This document shows, in pieces, positions 1 through 12,916 of a DNA stretch of 64,000 nt. The notes below the pieces were generated by a model. The model saw only the letters and a program-made list of their open reading frames with translations, did no database searches and was not told where the DNA came from. Position 1 is the first letter of the stretch, and each line of letters starts with the position of its first letter. The position numbers and the translations under genes are program-made. Location: contig OX345637.1 of assembly GCA_947044365.1 (NCBI GenBank), positions 7,031,201 to 7,095,200 of the forward strand. The letters run 5' to 3'. This DNA is from Petrosia ficiformis (Eukaryota; Porifera; Demospongiae; Haplosclerida; Petrosiidae).

Positions 1-354
1 CCAGGCCCAGATTATATATTATCATAATTATAATAATTTCATAATTATATAATAATAGTCTGCTAAAGCACATGAACTCAGATGTATATATGAACTTGAT
101 GTCTAGAAGAAAATGAACTCAAGTGATCTTAATCTAGCTGGAAGCCAGAGCACACCCTCCTCAAAGAGAACAAGAAATATCACAAAAATAAAGGCAAAAC
201 TGGGTACATTATGCACAATTACTAAATTCATGCATTTGATATTGCAAAATGTTTTGAAGTACTAGTGGATGAACATAAAATAACTTGAAATAACTCCACT
301 AATGTGAATGTATTATCCATTAGTTAAGATATCACAATCTGCTTTTATATTTAC

Positions 355-1286
355 TTTGAATCCTTCTAAACTAGGTACAACGATATCAGGAACTCTGTTT
401 TTCAGCACTATAAAACCACCTGAATAAAAATGGATAGAGTGATCAAGAACACAAAAGATAACAGTGTTTTCTATAAGCTTCTCTATTTACACACATATTA
501 TTAGTTTCAAGGAAAGAGCTGCTATTGTTTAAACTAGTTTTATTAATGTATGAATGAAAACAGATCTAACAGTAGCAAATTAGTTATTATTAATTTTTTT
601 TTTTTTGTGTCTACAGTCCTGGCAATGGAAATACATTTTTCTCCATTGGGATCAAGTTACTTTAATTTTATCTGATTAATGAAACTGAACACCATCATGT
701 GAGATATATACACAAAGGATCAATTAGCTTCTAGTTGTGTTTGATAGTCTTGCTGACATCTACAAACCTATCTTGTGTTGGTAGGACTCTTCATTTCACA
801 GCAATTCCATGCCGTTTCTTTCGACTAGAGGTGGGCCCATTTGACAAATCTACCATAGCTACAGATATGAAAATTTGTTTGCTCTCATTATGTACCTTAG
901 TCTACACAGCAATGGTCTCCTTTTTGACATATAGTTTCTAGGATCTCTACATCGCACTATGTAATTGATTTAACACTTACTACAAACAATAAAACTTAAA
1001 CCAAAGGATTGACAATTGAGGATAAAGTAACATTGTTAACAGTACTCCAAGAGAGAAAAAATCCAGTCCTATTGCAAAGACTGTACTTAGTATTATATTC
1101 ACCTTTGTTTGTATGGACTCCAGTTGGTTTACATCCTCTTCCTAAATTGAGTGCAATATTTTTTTAAAATAGCACATTTGAAAAGAAATAAAGTTTACCC
1201 TTATAGAAATTCTTATTTCCTCGTTTAGAAGTCATCACTCCTCTACGAGCACCCATTACAAAGCTCGTGAAGAGTCCCAATCTCAT
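355..1286 (-). CDS. MRPL41: Mitochondrial large-subunit ribosomal protein mL41, 3' end off window
   Basis: Component of the mitochondrial 54S/39S ribosomal subunit. Three exons read on the minus strand: 1286-1199, 1141-1103 and 419-355, joined in phases 1, 1 and 0. The start is ATG at 1286-1284. The product begins MRLGLFTSFVMGARRGVMTS, then KRGNKNFYKG, GRGCKPTGVHTNKGGFIVLK and NRVPDIVVPSLEGFK. This matches the family's conserved order: basic TSKRG..F motif, RG.K..G, then the F.V.K..VP..VVP.L.GFK block. The last visible exon has a good donor (gtaaat) right after GFK. The expected KPYVS-type tail was not found in bases 1-348, so the final exon probably lies outside the window. Without that splice the frame would stop at 313-315. 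The gene is head-to-head with the coiled-coil gene at 1442. Family assignment is from remembered conservation, not a search. Confidence 0.85.
751..945. repeat. Dispersed repeat, copy 1 (mL41 intron)
   Basis: About 190 bp resembling 2037-2195. Shared blocks include CTTGTGT, GCCGTTTCTTTC/GCTGTTTCTTTC, ATGAAA, and TACCTTAGTCTACACAGCAA near the right end. Unknown family; it lies in the mL41 intron between 419 and 1103. Confidence 0.6.
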
Positions 1287-1441
1287 CTTAATCTTAACAC
1301 GTGGTTGCTATCACCTGATTGGTTTATTTTGAAATATAGGCGTGGCACACGATTGATATATATATAATTATGTGTACAACCATCCGGTATGGTACCCGGT
1401 AAGACACATTTAGGGTGGGGCTCACTGCCTGCAGTATAAAC
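1287..1441. promoter_or_regulatory. Shared bidirectional promoter, mL41 / coiled-coil gene
   Basis: Only 155 bp separate the divergent start codons of mL41 (1286, minus) and the coiled-coil gene (1442, plus), so both promoters and 5' UTRs must fit here. No obvious TATA element in canonical position was identified. That the promoter is shared is inferred from the spacing. Confidence 0.6.
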
Positions 1442-4233
1442 ATGTCTGTTAGAAAACCTGGTAGAATGAAGAGTGGTTCAAGGAGAACGTCCTCTTCGTC
1501 TCTCATTCCTTCAGTTCAAGATATGGGCGAGTTGGAGAGAGCTAGACAGGAGAGTGTAGCTTTGAAGGCCAAGATTAGATCTGTGAGTAGTCGATACTAA
1601 GAATATTATTACAGCGGACTGCGTTTCATAATCTGAATTAATGTGTGTTTATGTGTACATGTATAAGATAAAATCTATGTAAACAGCTGCTAGTCTTCTT
1701 TAATTCAGCAAGTTAATTTCATTGCTTGTTTATAATTTCTTCAGCTGGAGATGGAAGTGGATGCACTTAAACAACGTTTAGAAAGTCTAAGAAAAGCAAA
1801 AAGCACAACGATTATTAAAAGAGAAAGAGAAGAAATCCATGTTCACACTCCCAATCTTGGTCGACGTCATTCCTCTTTGACTGGAGGCCTTCAACAAACA
1901 GGCGGAAACTGGTTAGCTCATCACTCCAGAAGTCTGCTAGACACTAAAGAAGGTCTGTGTAATAATTATAATTATTAGCACATAATTATGAAGGAATAAT
2001 TATAGTTCTCATGTCATACTGAATCTCAGCATTTGACTCCCAGAACTAATCTTGTGTCAGTAGTAATTCAATGCTGTTTCTTTCAGCTAGATGAATCAAC
2101 CTCAGCTATGGATATGAAACTTTATTTACTTTCAAATGTACCTTAGTCTACACAGCAACAGTCTGCTTTTAAAATTCAGCTTCTGAGATCTATTTAACAA
2201 GCATACTGGTTTTCACAGAGATGCTTGGGTTAGACCAATATTGTAATAATATTATAACAGATAACACAGATATTAATGATGCACTATTTTAAGGTGTTAG
2301 GAACTGGGAAGCACTGGAAAATGAAGTTTTTCCAGATCTTTTTGTGGGGGAAAGGAAGGAGTTACCCAGTATGGGGAGAACTTCGGTGATAAAACCTTGC
2401 TAATATTTATACACACTTTTAATTGATGATCTAAGTAGAAAAAAAATACATTTATTTCGTCATTTTTACATACACACTTCTTTATACATGTGTGATTGAA
2501 ACATCCCTTTTTTTAGTTATATCTCAAAAGGAGACAGAATTTAAGGAACAGTTTACACAACAGAAACAACTATTAGAAAACAGTAGAAATGAATTACAGA
2601 AATTAACTATTGAATTAAGAACTTGTAGATCCACATATGATGCAAAGATTACTTCCATGCAGAATGAGTATAATGGAACTGTAAGTAGACTTGAAGAACA
2701 GCTTAAAAATAAGGAGAAATTGTTAGATGAAGAAAGAAAGAAAGCACAAGAAGTTAATATTCATGTTCAGGTAAGTATATGACAGTACTCTAAATGCTGA
2801 ATTCGATCCCAATCTGTAATCTTTATCACAATAAGCACCCTGTGAGTGTCATCTATATGTGTATACAATTGTCTATCACTTCACAAACAATTATCTAAAT
2901 GTGTGTTATTTCTATGATTTTGAATAACGAGCTAGTAAATGTTGTACTTTCAGTATAGCAATTATTGTTAGCATAGATGTATATATCCAATATGTCAATT
3001 TCCTATACTAAATTAAATGTATCAACCAAAACATTGTTTCATGAATGACTATTATTCTAACTATTCTGGCACACTGTTTCTCAGAATACAAAATTAATGT
3101 TATCTGGAATATATAATATTGTTTCTGGTCAACGTCATTATGGGCTCCTGGTATTGTACATAGTGTGATAGGACATCGATGTATAATATTATAATTATGA
3201 TGAATGTTATATACTTGGAATAGTGGAAACTCCAATGCAAAAATTATGGGAAGACTCCTGGAGGATTTCATCTTATAAATTTATACCTTATAGTGTCCAG
3301 TCACTGAAGGCATTGAAGATGAGTTAGAGAAATTACGTAAACTTAACAAGGAATTAGAGAACCAGTTATCTGAGTTGGTTGATTCAAATGTACACTTAAG
3401 AGACAGTAATTTAATCTTACAAGGGAAATGTGAAACTTTGTTAGAAGATTTGAGTGTAAAGGAAGCTCAGTGGACAGAGAAAGAGGAAAGATTACATGCT
3501 GAAGTGAGTTCTCATCCATGATAATTATAAAGTATTATAATTGGTAATAATGATAATCAACGCACCTTAAGTTCAATTTATCTTCACTTTACCACAAAGA
3601 TGAACAATTTATACCAGTATCTTATGTGCTTGCTCACTATGCTGGGCTGTCTACAGACTCTACATAATAATTATTATACAGGCCCAATACTTTACACAAG
3701 TAGGTAGGTATCTAATCAACTAAGACATTGAACCAAAGTTGATGACCACTTTTCTTCTGTACCATTGATACTGAGCTAACCCAATTATTAAAGCAATAAT
3801 ACTAGCAACATAACATTATAATTATAGAAATATGGCAAACAAAATAGCATTATAAAATAGCACACAATGAAAGGTAATAAGTAGGACATGTACAAACTCA
3901 ATACCAAGTTTACACTTTTAAAAATAGGGTACTCCAGTGGTTGTGATACCCATATGGGCATAACAGAAACAAAAGTTTCCATGACAACATAATTATACCC
4001 CTAGGGGTATCAGATATAAATGCACCATATTTTTAACAGTGTATGTATGAAACTTATATTCAAAACATCCTTTATGGTACATTAAGTATTTTAATGGTGA
4101 GCCAATAAAAATTGTATAATGCATGCATGAGTGTAGTGAGTAAGTTGAGATGTATATATTGGCAGTGTATCATTAAATCACTTAATGTACTAAGCGTAAA
4201 TGAATGCTTTGACTTTGCTTATAGTCTTTATTA

Positions 4234-4273
<40 letters not shown>

Positions 4274-4918
4274 TATGTAATATATATATACCTGTTTGTA
4301 CATGAAGTAACTTACTTGATGCACAGTTTGATGTATGTACATTAAGTAATTTATACATGTGGTTGGGTGACTTAGTTCTGACATTCTGATAGTAGGAGGT
4401 CAGGCTCATAAGCACTAAAAGTATATTACCAAATACAGATTAGGAAACAATGGGGTGAGCGTTATCATCAGTGGATTGCAAAAGCTGAAAGAAAAATGGA
4501 AGAACTTCAACAAATAAATGTGATGTTGTAAGTAGAAATAACACTATTACACATTAGTTAAGTCTCGCATAGCCAAACCCAACCTATATGAAGGAAAGGT
4601 GTGGTCAACCCACTATACTAGCATTTGTCAAGAGTGTAGCAAAATGTCCAATTATATAATTCCTATTATATATATTCATTCAGTTGGCTTACTGAAAGTA
4701 TAGTTACAAATATACTTATTTTGGTTACGAATAGTATAATTTGTTTGTCACCCAGTAACTATACTCTTGACAAACGCTACTACACTCGGTTGACCAGACC
4801 TGTCCTTTGTAGTAGATTGGGTCCGGCTATGTGACACTACATTAGTTTGATTACTAAACTTTTATTTCAATTCAGGCAAACAGTACTCAAAACCAAATCA
4901 CAAAATCCTGATCTCTAA
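1442..4918 (+). CDS. Coiled-coil protein of unknown function, 314 residues
   Basis: Not recognised by name. Six exons: 1442-1582, 1745-1952, 2517-2770, 3295-3504, 4439-4527 and 4876-4918, all with GT/AG borders and compatible phases, total 945 nt. The Ser/Arg-rich N-terminus (MSVRKPGRMKSGSRRTSSSS) is followed by long heptad-like charged stretches such as LERARQESVALKAKIR, EMEVDALKQRLESLRKA, KEKLLDEERKKAQE and DELEKLRKLNKELENQLSEL. It ends with a conserved-looking tail containing WGERYHQWIAKAERKMEELQ and finishing TKSQNPDL. There is no signal peptide or membrane segment, so a cytoplasmic scaffold, centrosomal or ciliary role is conceivable but is inference. Start chosen as the ATG after the head-to-head promoter; an in-frame upstream non-ATG extension was ignored. 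Confidence 0.75.
2037..2195. repeat. Dispersed repeat, copy 2 (intron of coiled-coil gene)
   Basis: Second copy of the element at 751-945, in the intron between 1952 and 2517 and in the same orientation. Nothing coding is visible. Confidence 0.55.
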
Positions 4919-6675
4919 AATCTCTTCTATGTATTAAAATAATATCTATAAAATGACTTATTGTAACTAACAATTAAGTTATAGTTTATATTATTTTACT
5001 GAAGTAAAACAAAGAAATTTAATTAGGTTATGTTTGCAGTATTGAATTCTATTATAGTACATGCACAAATGAGAGTATCATAATGCTGTATGGCAGGGGG
5101 GATTAGTGTCAAAATTAAACATCATTTTTTTGAAAGAAAACTGTCTTTTCGAATATAGTATTTTAAAATGCAATAAAATCATCTTCTTAAGCCATACAAA
5201 AGTACACCATAATTATTAATATTTATTTTTCAAAACAATTATTGTGCAAAGTCTGAAACACAAGAAGTCACTATGACAATAGTAGTATATATAATAATAA
5301 AGACAAAATGGTATATATATAATAAAATATGATACATTATATTATTACATATAAAATGAAATAATCATGTATAATAATAATTCAAAAAAAGTTAAATTTG
5401 AAAAAAAAATGTACAGAGCAGAAATAAGCTACAAGAGAAATTAAAGTCTTCTGAACTGGTGAGGTAGACTGGAATTGGAGCACTGGATAGGGTAGACTGG
5501 AATTGGAGACTGGATGAGGTAGACTGCGTGGAACCAGAATACTGGATGAGGTAGACTGGGTGGAACTGCACCAATGGATGACGTAGACTGGAACTGCAGC
5601 ACTGGATGAGGTAGACTGGATATGAAGCTGGATGAGGTAGACTGGATCTGAAGCACTAGATCAGGAAGACTGGAACTGGAGCACTCAATGAGGTAGGCTG
5701 GAACTGCCCCACACGAGGAGTGAATTGAAGAGACCTCCTGCGTCCCCAACCTGAGCATTAGTATACTCATTGTCCTGCATTCCTACAACCACAGCTGGAC
5801 TAGCACCACAAAAAAAATTAATAATTTCGTAATAACTTAAATGTTTAGACATAAGCAGTCAGCACTGTTAAATCTATATCCCATACAATACATGTATGTT
5901 CCTTTTCAAAAATGGAATTGCTTTGGAATTGTATCATTCCAAGGCAACCTTCAATCCAATTCTCATTCATTTGATAGCATCAGTTGCCAATTCATAATTA
6001 CACCCCAATTCACACTAAAATGGGAAATTCCTGAATCATTCCAATTCAACTCCAATCCCTTGATTAAATAATTATTATGGAGTCAATCATATAACTGATA
6101 TAATTTCAGATTTCACCAGATTTTAATTTCTCTTTACTTTCTTGTAGTTTCTGAGTTTCTGTTTTTGTACATTTTTTTCTTTCTTTTTAATATACACCAC
6201 TATTCTATTTTTTTAAATGTAATATTTCATTATTTATTATATACGTATGCACTATTTGTCTTTATTATTATACTTTACACAAACAATATGGTGACTATAT
6301 ACCCTCGCCCGAGTAGGGCTACTGTAATGATTTCCAACTAATAATAATCTGATATCATGCATGTATACAAAACTATGCATTACCAGTGTACCAGGTACTA
6401 CTCTTGTGCATATACCAACTTTACTCTATATAAATAAATTTATGTTTCAATACCCATTTTCTCAATAATAATTTGTATTGCTAGTTAAAAAAATGTTACA
6501 ATAATTATGTAATCTGTAATGACTACTACTGACCTGTATGAGTTATCATGTATACTAACAGGGAATAGAAAAGAAAGGAAAAAAGGAATGTATCTATCAT
6601 ATGTATATAGTCACATCAAAAATAAACTAAATATGATATCCAAACTCAAAACTTGAAACTAGCAAACTACTATAC
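4919..6675. other. Intergenic spacer between convergent genes
   Basis: Between the stop codons of the coiled-coil gene and NPL. It holds AT-rich sequence, the 28-bp minisatellite at 5460-5710, and short open frames that are low-complexity translations of it. No gene seen. Confidence 0.7.
5460..5710 (+). repeat. Minisatellite, 26-32 bp unit, about nine copies
   Basis: Successive units begin GAGGTAGACTGGA and end CACTGGAT, with length variants of 26, 27, 28 and 32 bp. The minus-strand open frames over it are repeat translations (LPHPVL/STSS-type) and are not taken as genes. Confidence 0.85.
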
Positions 6676-9600
6676 TTAAGCCCATTCAGAAAATCCAATG
6701 GACGTGAGATCTTTCTTCAATGATATGAATTCATCCATTGAGAGGGGAAGAAGAGGAAGACGAGGTGGGCCAAGATCAAGACCACGTAGTTTCATAAATG
6801 CTTTACCTACACCAACATGACCACCTACAGACACAGTGAAAGTACTGAATATATACAGCAAATTCATTGTATGTTACTCACCATATTTTCTCAGTAAGGT
6901 AATAGTTGCTTGTGATCTTCTCTGTAGATGATATAAAATATACATGTATGAGTACTTGTAAATTAAACACCACCATTATTAAAATCTGTTCACATTCACA
7001 ATGACCTCAAAATTAATGACTTTATGTGTACTATATATAGTGTATATCATAAGGTTAATACATGATTATACTGTATCTCAATAATGATTGAAATTTAACA
7101 TTCCCAATAAAGAATGGGAAGGATAATTATTAAAAAATGGTGGGAAAAATTTTTTTATGGTCCATAGGGCCATCCCTATAATTGCTTTCCACGGGGTTTA
7201 ATGTATATGTGTCCTGCAAGAGATTGTCATTGAGTCCGTAAGAAATCACCGTCGAGTTTCACAAGGTTGATATTTTAAAATATCAACCTATTTTGAGGTT
7301 TATATGAGAAATATAAACTTACACGCCCCATAGAAATGTATGGGCTATGAATCTCATTACGATATATATAATATATATTTTTTATATATATATAATTATA
7401 TAATTATATATAATATGTTTGTGTCACTTACGCGAGTATGCATTGTATTGGTAGTTAAGGAGTTGCGTCATTCTGGGGGGCTTGGTCAATTAATGGGCAC
7501 GGTGTGTAAAAGAACGCATGCTCGAGCTACAGACCAGCAGGAAGACTCAGGAAGAACGTAAAACTGCAACTAATACTAATAAATGTTGTATATAGCAGAG
7601 AACAGTACAAAGATGATACAGGAATCTTTAACAAGTAAATATAATAAGTTGTTGCATTTCAGACATGAGGAAGTCATCATTTAGGATCTTGAAGGAGTAG
7701 TTTAGTTTCTGTGCACTTAGACTGCAGTTACACTTACCTCTTCAGGTCACAGTTTTCTAGAATACAGAAATCTAGAGACGTTAGCGCCATTAGCAATGAT
7801 TGATACATAATCATCGCAAAGCAATTATAGGGATACCTTTTTTCTCAATATATTTTGTTGAGATTTAAACTAAACTTATGAGCATTTTTCTGAGGTCTCT
7901 TGATGAACGTGAATGATCTTTAGTAGCTCAAAAAAAAATCATGAATGTGAATGAAGTTGCTAAAGACTACAAATAATCAATGGATTGACACATTAATGCA
8001 ATACTGTACTGAAGTGTATAAAGTTTAACTTAATTTTAAGATGTATTATCAACTAATTTCTTTACACATACAAAATAATACACTACAGTTCTTACTTGTT
8101 CTTTCAATGCAGTTTGAAGATCTCCTTCTGCAAAAGCCTGCAGTAAGCGATTGTTGAGCATTCCACAATAGTTGTAGGTACTTCCTACAGCAGCAGTAAC
8201 ACCCATACTCAAAGCTCCCAAAACTTGCTAAAATAATGAACACACTATGACGTTTCTGATGATAAAAAGATTACTGTATAGCTACATGTAATACTGCCAT
8301 TGTGGCTGCTTATTTTCTAAGTCATGTTGGCTGATAATTATTTTTCTAAGCCATTGTGGCTGATTATTTTTCTAAGCCATAGTGGCTGCTTGTTTGTCCG
8401 TTGTGTGTGTTTGTCTGTGCCTGTTGCTAGCATGCTAGACACATGAATTTTCATGTATAATTATGTCACTAGCACAGTTCACACACTGCTGAGGTGCTGC
8501 AGCTTATGTGCACACTGCACATTTGAGTGTTTGATTACATTGTAGCTCAGCCACCATAAATGATGTAACATCTTGAACTACATAATGTATTTTCACAATA
8601 CGCACATGTAGATATGCATTTTAAAACTATCATAAAATGAACTTAAAGATAGCCAATTTAAACAATTCATAACTGGCTGTGATTATCTACATACCTCATC
8701 TCTCCCATACATAAAGTTATATTTCCCTCTCTCAAACTCCAAGCATCGACTTAATTGCATAAGGTCTTCATCGGTATACTTCAAACCTCTGAAGGTTGGC
8801 AGATCAATAGCGGCTCGTTCTACAAGACCTTCCATTGACAATCTAACACCAGTCATAGTAGGAATGTGATAATAGTACATTGGAGAATTAGGAGCTGCTT
8901 CACCAACTTTCTGTAGATACAGTACTAAGGCATCTAGTAAGAAGAGAGTTGAATATAATTATCATTCTTAAAACAGCAATGCATTAGTAACATTACCTGG
9001 CCATGACATTTTTCAAGGGGGGAGTAAAATTTGAATTTGAAAGGGCGCAATACATGGATGGCGTGCTGCGCTTATTGGTAATGGGGGAAAGGGGGTAGGT
9101 TAGTGAATGCTGCCCTTGCACCCAGCCTCCCCACCCGCCATAAGTGAAACCCTGACTATTGACACTACATGTGCATTTCATTTATGATAGCGGCAGTTTA
9201 GACTTTTTTTTAGTCAACTACAGTTATAAAAACCCATTTTATTAAAGAATTGTGAATTACATGTATTAGTTTAAAAGGAAACTAGCTGACAATGAGCACT
9301 ATTAGATAGTTAATAAAAGCCTACAATACTACATTAGTTAATGAAATACAACTAAAAGTGGTACTCTAAATACATGTACATACATGTACCTAAAGATGAT
9401 GGTTTGAAGTAAGTAGTTGGCATCACTCCAATAGCTGCTGCTCCAATTTCTTCAGCATGTGATGCCTAAAAGTAAAATAGAATTCAATACTTCACATGTA
9501 GTATGCAATTCAGACTAGTTTAATTAAGACATTTAAACTCTGACCAAATTGAAGTGGTGGTTATGGTGTGTCAGGTTGTAACGTGTACACACATCAAACA

Positions 9601-11763
9601 GTATACCATAGTTTGGTCACAAGAGCAAATCTTCATTCAGAACATTGCATACCTAAAAGCTTTCTTACATCATCATCACTATAAATAGCTATGACTGAAA
9701 TGAAGTGGTGGGTGTGGTGTATCAGGTTGTAACGTGTACACACATCAATCAGTATACCATAGTTTTGTCACACGAGCAAATCTTCATTGCATACTTAAAA
9801 GCTTTCTTACATCATCATCACTATAAATAGCTATGACTGAATTTCTACACCCCTAATTACAATAAATTTTGAATACTGTCTCCTTCTGGACACTATTATA
9901 TATGCAGAAAATATCAATGGAGAAAATATCAATGCTGTACATGAAACAGAATAGTCATTACTTCAGATATGATATACATGTACATGTACTAACTAGACGA
10001 GTACAAGGCATTGCGGAGTCTTGCCCAACTTAAAAGTTAACACTAATAAAGTAGATAATATGATATCCAAACCAATGACCAAGCAACCAACCTTCATCTC
10101 ACTAGTGTGAGGTTTCAGCCCAATAATGTTATATTATGCTTACCAGTTCACATGTACTCTTGAGACTCTCACTACCAACATGAATAATTACTGTTAGTCT
10201 AAAATGATAAAAACAGAGTTTATATAATGTAAATGTACAAAAGTGCATGTACATATTACAAGTTTTTATATTGTATAATAGTACGTTTTCCTTCAGGATT
10301 GGGTCACAGGAGGGGCATTATGCAGTATTCAACGTTGTTTACTGTCAGTCATATTTACAGTTTAGTTATACATGTATGTAAAACATCATATTATTACATG
10401 TATATCTCAATCACAGGGCTTTAAATACATGCAGCTGTCATGCATTTAAAAACATGTTGTATAGACGTAGATTCAAATATGTCAATTACGACAATTCTAA
10501 TATTGCTATGGCTCATTATTTGTCGTAACTTTCCCAAAAGCGGAGGTAAATGTATGAATGCGGGACTTTCATCAAGACAGGTAGGTCTCTATTACACTAC
10601 AATAAAGAGTTCTTACTTTCCTCCTGCTTGTCTGATCCATTCTTCGGCAACTAGCTTTCTTTCCACCACAGTGAGACTCAAACTCTCACCTGTTGTTCCA
10701 CACACTATGAATAATTAATCAAAGAATATAACAACTGTGTTAAGAGCTAAATATGTACAAATATACATATATACCTGTACATGTACATATTAATGTCCGA
10801 TAAGAACCCAATCCTCTGAAATGAAGACTACAAAATCACCCAAGCTGCGTATTCTTTATAGTATGACATTTTGAGAGTGACTAATCAGGACTCATGTATT
10901 GTACAAAAGATGTCCCAAAATGAAGGAATACCACAAGTGTACTGTGGTATTCCTTCATTTTTCATAAGTATATGTTAAATAGCAATTCTATAGAAGTAAT
11001 ATACTTGATAACTACATTGAATAATCCTTTGCTACATGTAGATTAACAAAGTAGAATGTCTCTGACAACATCTACAACTTCTTCTCCGGTTATTATATTG
11101 AATGCTTGATAGTTGATGTCATATCTTACCAAATACATGAGTAACTCTTTGACGCAGAAGCAGTTCAACATAGGTTTTGATCACAGATAGATTCAATTCA
11201 CTGTAGCAATATAATTATTTGTATGACCCATAATGTATATTTACAATTTTGTCATAATTATGATGTGTACTTTGTACAGCATTGTATACTAATATTACAC
11301 TTGACAAGGATATTTGAGAGTGAATATTATCCAAGACAGAAAATAATTACCATGAGGGTACTATGATATAAACAATTACTACACCTTTCATATGAATAAT
11401 TATGTTAATATGTTAATTTAAAAACCAATCCTATTAACTTGTGCTAGTGTTGTACTAATCCCAAAGTCTATTGCGTGCAGGTGCTAATGCATTGCTGTAC
11501 TCAAACTCTCGTTTCACGTTTATAAGACACCTCAGACTTTCTTAGAAGCTTTTCTGTGTAGCTAAGTAAGGTTCTCTCAAGAAAACTTTAAATCATTAAA
11601 GTTGCAGAGATGAGAAATGACCTTAAAATGCACCCACACACACACACACTATGGTTTGATAAATACATATATGATTAAGCAAATTCATATTAATTTACCC
11701 GTCAATATTAAAAGGAGTAAATACAGCCGCTACTAACCCTTTAACTTCAAATGCTTGAGATAC
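6676..11763 (-). CDS. NPL: N-acetylneuraminate lyase (sialate-pyruvate aldolase)
   Basis: Cleaves N-acetylneuraminate to N-acetylmannosamine and pyruvate in the cytosol (DHDPS/NAL class I aldolase family). Nine exons on minus: 11763-11699, 11200-11130, 10704-10617, 10198-10144, 9465-9390, 8933-8695, 8227-8096, 6921-6882 and 6824-6676. They total 915 nt (304 residues), all phases agreeing. Visible family hallmarks: GLVAAVFTPFN near the N-terminus, CGTTGESLSL (substrate loop), VIIHVG, YYYHIPTMTGV with the catalytic-region Tyr, GLKYTDED with the Schiff-base Lys, AVGSTYNY, and LGPPRLPL before the C-terminus. The usual animal protein is about 320 residues, so only a short first exon with the ATG is missing. 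It should lie between 11764 and about 12200, but no candidate there gives the right phase. Introns carry transposon copies. Confidence 0.9.
6983..7935. mobile_element. MITE family B copy, split by a family A insertion
   Basis: The left part (about 6983-7100) starts with TTCACATTCACAATGACCTC. The right part (about 7865-7935) ends with the inverted counterpart TTGATGAACGTGAATGATCT. The intervening block 7151-7850 is another repeat (family A). The same left and right ends flank about 250 bp in uninterrupted copies at 29270-29525 and 31795-32050. It sits in the NPL intron between 6921 and 8096. Confidence 0.6.
7151..7850 (+). mobile_element. MITE family A, copy 1
   Basis: Ends are inverted: GGGCCATCCCTATAATTGC near 7167 and AAGCAATTATAGGGAT near 7819-7834. 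The internal block GGTCAATTAATGGGC plus AAAAGAACGC recurs in copies at 42598, 44650, 45695 and 63272. No transposase frame, so non-autonomous. Confidence 0.65.
9541..9845 (+). repeat. Tandem duplication, about 150-bp unit, two copies
   Basis: Two near-identical consecutive copies each contain GTCAGGTTGTAACGTGTACA or its variant and end CACTATAAATAGCTATGACT. It lies in an NPL intron. Confidence 0.8.
10929..10963. repeat. Short perfect palindrome
   Basis: AATGAAGGAATACCACA and its reverse complement are separated by about five bases, predicting a 17-bp hairpin stem in the NPL intron between 10704 and 11130. Confidence 0.75.
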
Positions 11764-12066
11764 CTACATGTTGTAAATAATAGAATATGATTGTGAAAAT
11801 ACAGATACAGATACACATACACAGACAAACACACCATACAGATGCATACACGACACAGACAAACACACACACACACACAAACACACATATTTTCAGTGTG
11901 CCTCCTTAGTCCTTACCCTTCTATATGCACAATGTACAAGTACATCTCTACCACATCATCAGAAGTGAATTGTAATTTATAGTTGGTTTATTGAGATTAC
12001 CCATCTTAGAGTTATTATATACATGTATGATTAACCATTTTAGAGGTAGTAATGTTATTGTAATAA

Positions 12067-12885
12067 TTATATGACCTTTGGTTGAGCAGTGAGTGTAGGA
12101 GAAACAGAGAGCCTTGTCTTTGTTTGGGATAGAGGTAGTGCCTTTGTGGTAACAAGAGGAGATCTTGTAAGTTGTGTAGAATCTATTAATCAGACGTTAC
12201 AAGCATATGAATTTAATGAATAGCCATGCAATCTGCCATTACGTATATACATACATGTACATTACATGTAGAACCACTGGGGTATGCATAAATATATGCC
12301 ATATACATATACCAAGAGCTATTGATACTTGTACTGTGACAAATGTGTCCGAAATTAAATGGTATGATAAATATATAATTATTGTAATTATACATAACAA
12401 ATATGTGATGATGATGTAAATACTTAAAATGGTCAGTACTTGTAAATTTCAGATGGGAAGACAAGTAAATTTGATACATATATCCACGAACGTTAAGAAC
12501 TTAAGATCAATTATCACTCCAATAAGATAGCCTTTCTGGTGAACATTTTAACAAATACCTAGAGGTCCATCTACAACCATAACTCAGTGTCAGCACTCTT
12601 GTCTAGACCGAAAGCATTAGTAATTATTTAGGAATAACTTGCCTTTTCCTCTTTTCCGTTGTACTGTAGGTGATGATTCAGAACTTGGTGTCATAAATAG
12701 TGTAGAAAGTGGACCAGAAGTAGACTGTGTAGAGGATGAAGAAGGAAATTTTTTCCCTGATTCAGAAGAGATACTTTTAGTAGAATCAACTTTAATCTTC
12801 TTACGAACCAATAGACGAATATAGATATCTCTATAATTATAGGTGAAGAGAAACCAAATGTATTTATAGTAAAATATATATTACA

Positions 12886-12916
<31 letters not shown>

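Noticed and set aside
11920..11965. ATG exon candidate for NPL (MYLYIVHIEG, donor gtaagg)
   Set aside because: Leaves two bases, which puts the next exon (VSQAFEVKGLVAA) out of frame.
12071..12163. Block reading SPLVTTKALPLSQTKTRLSV considered as NPL first exon
   Set aside because: It has no ATG and ends in a stop in that frame; it fits in phase as the last exon of the LEM gene instead.
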